DNA from: a bacterium D16-36
GTDB taxonomy: Bacteria > Bacillota > Clostridia > Lachnospirales > Lachnospiraceae
Length of the DNA stretch: 38,234 nt
Direction: 5' to 3'
Assembly: GCA_003611745.1 (NCBI GenBank)
Contig: RAYF01000003.1
Coordinates: 1 to 38,234, forward strand
Shown here: in pieces, positions 33,219-38,234 of the stretch
How the letters are laid out: the number at the start of each line of letters is the position of its first letter
How positions within the stretch are numbered: position 1 is the stretch's first letter
Position numbers and translations under genes: made by a program
The notes under the pieces: generated by a model
Told to the model about the DNA's origin: nothing
Database searches by the model: none
Seen by the model: the letters and a program-made list of their open reading frames with translations, nothing else

Positions 33219-34112
33219 ATGGAGTGGATAGCAGCAATGCAACAGGCAATTACTTATATGGAAGAGCATCTTATGGAGGATATCAACTATGAAGATATAG
33301 CGAAGCAGGTTCACACTTCAAGCTATGAATTTCATAGGGCATTTAGTTTTCTTACTGGAATGACAGCTACTGCCTATATTCGTAACCGTAGATTATCGTT
33401 AGCTGGTAGAGAAATTATGGAAACTGATGCTAAAATAACAGACGTTGCGATGAAGTATGGTTATGAAACACCAGAAAGTTTTACCAAGGCATTTACAAGG
33501 TTTCATGGAATTGCGCCTAAATTTGCCAGAGAAGAATCTGCGAAGCTCTTACTTTTCAATCCGCTTGTTATTAAATTAACTGTGGAAGGTGGTAAAAGTA
33601 TGGATTACAGAATCGTACAAACAAAGGAACAGAAATTTATTGCAATGGTAAGAAGTTTTCGAAATGAAATCATCAATGACGAGGAAAATCATGAAATTCC
33701 TGATTTCTGGGGAGAGTGTCATGATAAAAATCTTGTAGAGCCAATTCGCAATCTTCGACCGGAAGGAAAACGGGACTTGTATGGACTATGCTCTCCGACA
33801 AAGGAAGGAGAGCATACATTTGAATATGGGATTGGCGTCTTGTTTGATGAAGATACATCGGAGTTTGATTTCGGAGAAATGGAAAAAGCAGGCTATCGCA
33901 TCTGGGCTGTAAAACCGGGAACTTATGTGGTATTTGACTGTATCGGCGAAGACGGGGATTGCATCGGCGAAACTTGGGAAAAATTCTATAAAGAATTTTT
34001 GCCACAGATGGGATATGAGGTAGAGTCGGAAACAGACTATGAGATTTACTTCGAAAAAGGAAGAGAAAGTCTGGTGTGCGAACTTTGGATTCCGATAAGA
34101 AAGAAAATATAA
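33219..34112 (+). CDS. AraC-family regulator with GyrI-like effector domain
   Basis: The 297-residue protein carries an N-terminal AraC DNA-binding domain of two helix-turn-helix motifs (about 8-105, with YEDIAKQVHTSSYEFHRAF and TDVAMKYGYETPESFTKAF). A C-terminal GyrI-like/SOUL-type small-molecule binding domain follows (about 128-295). This is the layout of Rob- and multidrug-type regulators, which often control efflux genes. ATG 33219 has ACAGGAGGAAAAA upstream, a very strong site. It lies alone in an AT-rich region, upstream of a small membrane-protein gene that could be its target. A symmetric CCTATAATAGG at 33188-33198 lies in its leader. It has probably arrived by transfer. Confidence 0.9.
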   Translation: MEWIAAMQQAITYMEEHLMEDINYEDIAKQVHTSSYEFHRAFSFLTGMTATAYIRNRRLSLAGREIMETDAKITDVAMKYGYETPESFTKAFTRFHGIAPKFAREESAKLLLFNPLVIKLTVEGGKSMDYRIVQTKEQKFIAMVRSFRNEIINDEENHEIPDFWGECHDKNLVEPIRNLRPEGKRDLYGLCSPTKEGEHTFEYGIGVLFDEDTSEFDFGEMEKAGYRIWAVKPGTYVVFDCIGEDGDCIGETWEKFYKEFLPQMGYEVESETDYEIYFEKGRESLVCELWIPIRKKI

Positions 34113-34171
34113 AAATTTGCTATGTCAAGACACTTGAAAATTCCGGTTTGTCGGACAATTACCTAATAGGA

Positions 34172-34372
34172 ATGGAGTTTAAAAAGGAGTGTGATTATAT
34201 AAAACAGATATTGTTGATAATATCAATCGTCTTTATCTTTCTGACATTTGTTGGTGCTATCTATATTTTAACGTCTAATGGAACAGCAAATGCTGGATAT
34301 GCAGTAATTCCTATGGTGATTGTTTTGGCTTGTTTGGCGAGTTACAGGACATACAAGGATAAAGAGAAGTAA
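34172..34372 (+). CDS. Small two-helix membrane protein
   Basis: This 66-residue product has a short charged start (MEFKKECDYIK), a hydrophobic helix (about 12-32), a short loop, and a second helix (about 40-57). It ends in a basic tail (YRTYKDKEK). I do not recognise the family. The start at ATG 34172 is weakly supported by TAGGA just upstream. A longer open frame from 34076 overlaps the AraC-type gene and is less likely. The short distance to the regulator suggests they may be co-expressed. Confidence 0.45.
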   Translation: MEFKKECDYIKQILLIISIVFIFLTFVGAIYILTSNGTANAGYAVIPMVIVLACLASYRTYKDKEK

Positions 34373-34494
34373 GATAATTCCAGTTTGCCGAAACAACCAT
34401 TACAACAATCGCAACTGAATAAGTAATATAACACAGCGTTAGAGCGTATAGAAAAAAGTCTATGCGCTCTATTTTATTGTAAAGGAGCAGGTTT

Positions 34495-34716
34495 ATGAGC
34501 AAAGACAAAAAGGTAGGACAAAGAGCCACCCGACAGCACCCACCTACTAAAATTATCGTGGAAAGGCACTATGTAGGCACTGAAAAAATGGAAACGGTAT
34601 TCAAGCGGATAGCCGAGGAACAGATAACAAAAAGGGTTAAGGAGATAGCTATAAAATATTTCGTTGATTATTACAGCACTTTTGGGTATAATGAAAAAAG
34701 AAATAGTATAGTTTGA
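34495..34716 (+). CDS. Small hypothetical protein typical of mobile regions
   Basis: The 73-residue product (MSKDKKVGQRATRQHPPT..., then KMETVFKRIAEEQITKRV) is basic and helical, with no catalytic motif. Strong ribosome-binding sequence AAAGGAG lies 8 nt before the ATG. I do not know its function. It is the kind of short open frame often seen in conjugative or integrated elements. It lies 21 bp before the antitoxin gene and could share its transcript. Confidence 0.5.
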   Translation: MSKDKKVGQRATRQHPPTKIIVERHYVGTEKMETVFKRIAEEQITKRVKEIAIKYFVDYYSTFGYNEKRNSIV

Positions 34717-34737
34717 TTTGAAAGGAATGGTATATTT

Positions 34738-34986
34738 ATGGCAAGTATATTACCGGTATCAGATTTAAGAAATTATAATGAGGTTTTGAAAAACTGCCAG
34801 ATTGGAGAGCCTGTGTTTCTGACTAAAAATGGCAGGGGCAGATTTGTGGTAATGGATATAGAAGATTATGAACGTGATAAAGCAGAAAAAAAACTGTTGG
34901 AGAAACTGTATGAGGCAGAGGAAGCTGTTAAAGACGGGAATGGATGGCTGACAATGGATGAATTGAAAGCTGAGGTTGGAGAGTAA
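34738..34986 (+). CDS. Phd/YefM-family antitoxin
   Basis: The 82-residue product starts ASILPVSDLRNYNEVLKNC and continues PVFLTKNGRGRFVVMDIEDYE, the standard Phd/YefM DNA-binding fold. The C-terminal part (about 45-82) is the toxin-neutralising region and is probably disordered when free. Such antitoxins bind their own promoter with the toxin to repress it. AAAGGAATGG precedes the ATG. The toxin gene begins 4 bp after its stop, the expected order for this class of type II system. Confidence 0.88.
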   Translation: MASILPVSDLRNYNEVLKNCQIGEPVFLTKNGRGRFVVMDIEDYERDKAEKKLLEKLYEAEEAVKDGNGWLTMDELKAEVGE

Positions 34987-34990
34987 ATTT

Positions 34991-35290
34991 ATGATGAAAT
35001 TACGAATCAATCCAGTAGTGGCAGAAGATTTGAAAACAATTAAAAATTTTATTGCAGAAGATAACGCCGATAAAGCATTTGAAACGGTTCAGGAGCTTTA
35101 CAAGCAGTTTGAAAATATACAGCAGTTTCCTTATATTGGCGTAGATTTGTCTAAACGTGTGAGTTTTAAGACGGATTATAAGTATGTAGTTTGGAATGAT
35201 TATGTTGTGTTGTATAAGGTTGCTAAAGAGGCAGTTGAGATTTATCGGGTGGTGAATCGGTATCAGGATATTACAAAGATTTTTAGTTAG
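34991..35290 (+). CDS. RelE/ParE-family toxin
   Basis: This 99-residue protein carries the compact RelE/ParE fold, with KLRINPVVAEDLKTIKNFI at the start, then FPYIGVDLSKR, YKYVVWNDYVVLYKV and EIYRVVNRYQDI. RelE-type members cut mRNA on the ribosome and ParE-type members poison DNA gyrase; the sequence does not settle which. It pairs with the Phd-type antitoxin gene directly upstream. ATG 34991 (or 34994) is used; a TTG at 34976 would overlap the antitoxin. Such pairs often stabilise mobile elements, consistent with the surrounding remnants. Confidence 0.85.
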   Translation: MMKLRINPVVAEDLKTIKNFIAEDNADKAFETVQELYKQFENIQQFPYIGVDLSKRVSFKTDYKYVVWNDYVVLYKVAKEAVEIYRVVNRYQDITKIFS

Positions 35291-35453
35291 GATAATTTTA
35301 ATTTTCCTAAAATAAGAAGACTAGTGAAAATGGGGAAACCCAGTGTTTATGCAGTTTCCCATTAAAGTAACATAACAGAAAAAAGCATAAAAAATTATTT
35401 GCTGGTAACAAAAAATCAGTGTTTTGGGATGCATATTTTTTCGGTTTGACTGC

Positions 35454-35689
35454 TTAAAGAATTTTATGGTAACAGTGCTTAAGACAGTTATTATTGTTTT
35501 TGATGATAAGGAATTTGTGAAAAGTATAGATATTAGAATTGTGTCGATATAGAAAAAAGTGTACATAATTTCAGTAATCTTGTTAGTTGCAACTAATAAA
35601 ATTGTAAATTTTGCCTAAAATGGCTTTAATTTTACCATAATGCATTTTTTTGTCGAAATTTGTGGTATGATGTAATAGTAAATACTTTA
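35454..35689. repeat. Dispersed repeat, copy 2 (full length)
   Basis: This 236-bp segment matches copy 3 (37925-38161) end to end, from TTAAAGAA to TAAATACTTTA. Its core (35556-35672) also matches copy 1. It contains the exact palindrome TTAGTTGCAACTAA (35583-35596) and a second imperfect inverted region GTAAATTTTGCC/GGCTTTAATTTTAC. Near the right end lies an extended -10-like TGGTATGAT. A 28-codon open frame in the left part is discussed under rejected items. It follows the toxin gene by 163 bp. Confidence 0.9.
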
Positions 35690-35698
35690 TCAAACGAA

Positions 35699-35758
35699 AT
35701 GCTCTAAGTGATTTTTATTAAGCTTCTTATATTTAGGGGGTGTAGTCACTTAGGGCAT
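35699..35758 (+). terminator. Hairpin ATGCTCTAAGTGA / TCACTTAGGGCAT
   Basis: Two 13-base arms (35699-35711 and 35746-35758) pair with a single G-T, around a 34-nt loop. It lies directly right of repeat copy 2. The next bases (GCTTTATG) give no strong T tail, so a terminator role is uncertain, and an insertion-sequence end is also possible. Confidence 0.35.
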
Positions 35759-35948
35759 GCTTTATGTCATGGAGAATGATATGTTTTAATACTGATACTA
35801 TATTTGGTTATGATTGATTACGCTAACTGAATGATTGAAGCTATTTGTCCTCATTTTTACCCCATTTTTCTTTGATATAATAGGCTTTTCCACTCTGATT
35901 TTCTCCTATTCTTCTGTCTGCATGATTTTTAGTACCGTTTTAGTACCG
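35759..35948. other. Non-coding or decayed stretch
   Basis: I see no gene, repeat copy or clear regulatory element here beyond the flanking hairpin. The sequence is AT-rich with stops in all frames. It precedes an orphan 3' gene fragment on the minus strand, so it may be the former downstream flank of that gene. Confidence 0.4.
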
Positions 35949-36089
35949 CTATCCAAGCAGTTTGCTTATCCTCCCAAACGCTTTCGTTAAGGATTCATTA
36001 TACTTTGTCTCATATTCCTTTTGGAGCCGCCTGTATTCCTCCATCAGTGCATCGTACTTCGCCCATCTCATATTGAATATCTTCAACCA
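35949..36089 (-). pseudogene. Orphan C-terminal fragment of an unidentified protein
   Basis: On the minus strand, 46 codons read WLKIFNMRWAKYDALMEEYR then RLQKEYETKYNESLTKAFG and end GRISKLLG-stop. The composition (helical, coiled-coil-like) looks like genuine coding sequence, but there is no start and the frame is closed by a stop at 36090. I cannot name the parent; the end of a mobilisation or conjugation protein is a guess. The break at about 36090 is directly adjacent to the start of the plus-strand VirB4-like fragment, so this is probably a deletion scar. Confidence 0.4.
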
Positions 36090-36093
36090 CTAG

Positions 36094-36483
36094 ACGAATG
36101 TAGACGTGGATAACCGTTTTACAGTGTACGGAATCCGTGACTTAGGTACGGAATTATCCCCTATTACAATGCTTGTAATGATGGAAAGCATACAGAACCG
36201 CATCATTGTGGCGCTCTTAAAGCAGGCGAATACGGACAGTTCACGCATGGCAGAGGTCATCGGCGTGTTGGAGGCGCAGTTGTGCTTTGTAACCAACACG
36301 TCAAGCGGCATGGGGCTTATGAAGTGCGGGAACGTGGTAATCCCTTTTGACAATACCATTAAGAAAGGGACAGACCTCTATAATTTATACAACACAAATA
36401 TCCATGAGAAAATCCAGATGCAGAAAATGGCGGAAAAAAGCAGGAAAGCGGTTGACAATGGAACAGGGCATGATAGATTATAG
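36094..36483 (+). pseudogene. VirB4-like conjugal transfer ATPase, 5'-truncated and internally deleted
   Basis: The frame reads VDVDNRFTVYGIRDLG, a segment of the VirB4 ATPase domain. After MMESIQNRI it jumps to IVALLKQANTDSSRMAEVIG, QLCFVTNTSSGMGLMKCGN and VVIPFDNTI, which belong to the C-terminal end. In intact VirB4 a stretch with the Walker B motif lies between these parts; here it is missing. Walker A and the entire N-terminal half are also absent, so no ATPase can be made. The reading frame is preserved across the deletion. This is the clearest evidence that an integrative conjugative element once occupied this region. Confidence 0.7.
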
Positions 36484-36660
36484 GTAATGAAAAGCTTCAA
36501 TGCTTTTGCGGCGACAGGGAGGAGCTACCCGTCCCGGCTTTGCGGGCAATACAAATACAAAGGTCGTCTCTGCCTATGGAGTATCATAGGCCTGCTCCCA
36601 ATCTTATTGAACATTAGTAGTTAAATAAGCGTGAATTGCAATTTAAAAAAAGAAATGTAA

Positions 36661-36692
36661 TGCCTGAGCCTAACCGCTCAGGCAATTTCTTT
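36661..36692 (+). terminator. Rho-independent terminator upstream of the PBECR4-like gene
   Basis: TGCCTGAGC (36661-36669) and GCTCAGGCA (36676-36684) make a perfect 9-bp stem with a 6-nt loop, followed by ATTTCTTTG. It ends the remnant region to its left and isolates the next gene. The interval 36484-36660 otherwise shows no gene I can support. Confidence 0.75.
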
Positions 36693-36709
36693 GTACGTTG
36701 GGAGAAAAC

Positions 36710-37231
36710 ATGAAGGACACAAGGCTTTTGCAGATTTTCCAAAGTGTAAAGGACACGATCTGCAAATATGATTATTATATCCATACTTCCAAAAAGATTA
36801 TCCATCTGTCCAACACGGAAGATAAGATACCTCATCTGATGGGACTCCAGTATGCAGGCAGACCAAAGCAGTACACGGGGGATTTTGGGGCATGTGCAGT
36901 AAAAAAAGGAAGGATTACGATGCAGTCGCTGGAAAAGCTGGTGCAGAAGTATTACAGGACAGAGACAATCTACTTAAGCAGCATGGCAGAGTGCAGGGAA
37001 CGAACGGGGATTGAAAAAATGCTTCAGGTAGGCGGTATCGGGGCAGATGAAAAACTGGTTACGGAAATTGTAAAAGTAAACCTCAAATTCGGCATATACC
37101 ACACAATGGATATGTTAAATGACGGGGCAGGGCTGCTTGCGAAATGCGTGGATAAGAGGGAGAAAGTCCTTGTATCGGATTTCCTTGCACTATGGGAGGA
37201 AAGAAGAAATGGAAAAAGTTTTCCCTTTTAG
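36710..37231 (+). CDS. PBECR4-like putative nuclease-domain protein
   Basis: The 173-residue product contains KIIHLSNTEDKIPHLMGLQY, a histidine-containing segment resembling the PBECR4 group. That is a RelE/Barnase/EndoU-like nuclease domain found in phage and element proteins. The remainder (about 65-173) is helical and ends NGKSFPF. The identification rests on one motif and is tentative; an unrelated family is possible. ATG 36710 follows GGGAGAAAAC, and a TTG at 36698 is less likely. It stands between a terminator and an 11-bp palindrome, hence probably a single-gene transcript. Confidence 0.5.
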   Translation: MKDTRLLQIFQSVKDTICKYDYYIHTSKKIIHLSNTEDKIPHLMGLQYAGRPKQYTGDFGACAVKKGRITMQSLEKLVQKYYRTETIYLSSMAECRERTGIEKMLQVGGIGADEKLVTEIVKVNLKFGIYHTMDMLNDGAGLLAKCVDKREKVLVSDFLALWEERRNGKSFPF

Positions 37232-37304
37232 GAATGCATCTTGCCTTGATGGATATACGCAACTGTGCATAAAAGGGCATAGTATGTCCTTTTGGAAGGC
37301 CTAA
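37209..37304 (+). CDS. Possible short peptide overlapping the end of the PBECR4-like gene
   Basis: A 31-codon frame (MEKVFPFRNASCLDGY...) begins at ATG 37209 after the strong site GGGAGGAAAG, inside the last codons of the upstream gene. The peptide has two cysteines and no recognised motif. It may be a real coupled small gene or simply the 5' end of a lost larger one. The strong ribosome-binding site is the only support. Confidence 0.25.
   Translation: MEKVFPFRNASCLDGYTQLCIKGHSMSFWKA
37271..37293. terminator. Palindrome AAAAGGGCATA-G-TATGTCCTTTT
   Basis: Eleven-base arms pair around a single central base with one G-T. The right arm ends in TTTT, so it may serve as a terminator after the PBECR4-like gene, or in either direction. 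Confidence 0.5.
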
Positions 37305-37439
37305 TGTACTACCTTTAAATACAGTGATGCTACCGTTTATTTCAAAATAAATCTTTTAGATATTAAAAAGGACAATTTATCCATATAAAATATCTCTGAT
37401 ACTTGTTATGATAAAAGAAAAAGTAAGGGGTGTTGTTTT

Positions 37440-37802
37440 ATGAGTAGACATGCGAGTAATAATAAGAAAAATCCGTCCAATGTACTGGCTGGCAGGAATC
37501 TATTGTATTTTATTGAGTCTATCAACATGTCGAGGGAAGAGCTTGCAAGCTTGCTGGGGATTGAGAGGGATGCAGTGAATAAGATACTCAATGGTACAAA
37601 TGCAATTTCCGGCCCATACAATCAGATTTTATTAAATGAGTTAAATTGTGATTTGAATTTTATATATGGAGGGATTGCAAGAAGCGATATGCTGACTAAT
37701 GAGATAAATAAGATAGAACAGGAAGAGTCCTCAAAGGTATTAAAACGGTCGGTTATACGTATGATGAAATACCTGATGGAAATTTTGGATGCTTTGGATT
37801 GA
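37440..37802 (+). CDS. Small helix-turn-helix (Xre-like) protein
   Basis: The 120 residues hold a helix-turn-helix at about 20-60: NLLYFIESINMSREELASLL then GIERDAVNKILNGTN. This is the lambda-repressor-like pattern. A helical tail with a likely coiled segment (about 85-118) follows, which may mediate dimerisation. Such proteins often regulate mobile elements or toxin systems; the target here is unknown. GTAAGGGGTG lies about 7 nt before the ATG. An extended -10 (TGTTATGAT, 37404-37412) upstream is a plausible promoter. It is followed at once by the trxB-like remnant. Confidence 0.65.
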   Translation: MSRHASNNKKNPSNVLAGRNLLYFIESINMSREELASLLGIERDAVNKILNGTNAISGPYNQILLNELNCDLNFIYGGIARSDMLTNEINKIEQEESSKVLKRSVIRMMKYLMEILDALD

Positions 37803-37818
37803 TAATGATGTTGGGATG

Positions 37819-37863
37819 AAGGTACTGCGCCAGACAGTGTCTGTCGTATCAAAAGGCGTGAAT
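37819..37863 (+). pseudogene. trxB: Degenerate fragment of a trxB 3' end
   Basis: These 45 bases align with 31081-31125 inside the intact trxB gene, with 36 matches and no gap (by eye). They include the shared runs CTGCGCCAGA and CGTATCA. The matching region encodes residues KALRQIVTAVSDGAN of TrxB. Upstream and downstream bases no longer match. This must be a leftover of a second trxB-like gene or of a duplication, now decayed. Confidence 0.65.
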
Positions 37864-37924
37864 ATTGTATATATTCTGCTTATGGAGAACCAAACAATAA
37901 GTTAGTTAATAAGGTTTTTATTGT

Positions 37925-38161
37925 TTAAAGAATCCTATGATAACAGTGCCTAAGGCAGTTATTATTGTTTTTGATGATAAGGAATTTGCGAAAAGCAAAG
38001 ATAATAGAATTGTGTTGATATAGTAAGAAAGTGTACATAACTTCAGTAATTTTGTTAGTTGCAACTAATAAAATTGTAAATTTTGCCTAAAATGGCTTTA
38101 ATTTTACAATAGTGCGTTTTTTTGTCGAATTTTGTGGTATGATTTAATAGTAAATACTTTA
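37925..38161. repeat. Dispersed repeat, copy 3 (full length)
   Basis: This copy is 237 bp long, in the same orientation as copies 1 and 2, and matches copy 2 with scattered substitutions. It keeps the palindrome TTAGTTGCAACTAA and the extended -10-like TGGTATGAT. The sequence after it to the window end (38162-38234) has no gene that I can support. Confidence 0.9.
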
Positions 38162-38234
38162 CTCAACTTTCCCACCCATGCAAATGGTGTAATTGTTTGA
38201 ATTTTCAAGCAAAAATAACCTTATTAATGGTGTG

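Noticed and set aside
35466-35552. 28-codon open frame starting ATGGTAACAGTG in repeat copy 2, with an equal-length version in copy 3
   Set aside because: Both copies keep the frame and length, but nearly all differences between them change the amino acid, and there is no good ribosome-binding site. Conserved DNA rather than conserved protein is the simpler reading.
36487-36624. 45-codon frame after the VirB4 remnant
   Set aside because: There is no ribosome-binding site and its translation looks like an out-of-frame relic.
32060-38234. CRISPR array from the three repeat copies
   Set aside because: The copies are 2.5-3.5 kb apart, more than 100 bp long and vary in length. This is not an array.

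Overview
The window looks like a chromosome segment from an anaerobic, low-to-moderate GC Firmicute, most likely a member of the Lachnospiraceae or a near relative. The evidence is a SCIFF-type radical SAM maturase, RecU, RNase Y, an SOS box of the Gram-positive (Bacillus) type in front of recA, an oxygen-sensitive class III ribonucleotide reductase with NrdR boxes, and a siroheme-type tetrapyrrole gene set. No rRNA, tRNA or CRISPR array was seen. The species assignment is inference.

Bases 1-31191 are a dense, almost entirely plus-strand backbone. Bases 1-4352 hold the SCIFF maturase, a cation efflux transporter and two poorly known proteins. Bases 4430-7860 hold recA-recX behind a LexA box, then rny. 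Bases 7958-20564 are housekeeping genes: a RACo-like ASKHA protein, proC, an M23 peptidase, a small alarmone synthetase, an RsmF-type methyltransferase, a small membrane protein, an RluA-type pseudouridine synthase, recU, a CmpB-like membrane protein, nrdD and a GT-C-like membrane glycosyltransferase. nrdD has a promoter overlapped by two NrdR boxes exactly 32 bp apart.

Bases 20600-30061 form one metabolic island. A perfect consensus promoter precedes an Rrf2 regulator with three cysteines, then a ThiF/MoeB-type E1 enzyme, hemA, a precorrin-2 dehydrogenase, hemC, a cobA-hemD fusion, hemB and hemL. Together these cover glutamyl-tRNA to sirohydrochlorin. A separately promoted O-acetylhomoserine sulfhydrylase follows. 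With no hemE or later haem genes present, the likely product is siroheme and/or a corrinoid precursor, which links the cluster to sulfur assimilation. A 69-bp near-perfect hairpin separates it from trxB and an ABC-type ATPase gene.

Bases 32060-38234 are very different: AT-rich, with both strands used and many broken genes. They contain an ilvC tail, a transposase-like fragment, a VirB4-like conjugation ATPase with an apparent internal deletion, an orphan minus-strand 3' fragment, and an approximately 45-bp degenerate copy of the trxB 3' end. Between these lie intact small genes: an AraC/GyrI-type regulator, a small membrane protein, a Phd/ParE toxin-antitoxin pair, a PBECR4-like protein and a small helix-turn-helix protein. 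Three direct copies of a previously unrecognised (to me) repeat, with a core of about 116 bp and a full length of about 236 bp, punctuate this region. One copy joins the ilvC tail exactly at its edge. This is the most unusual feature of the window and reads as a decayed integrative element or recombination hotspot.
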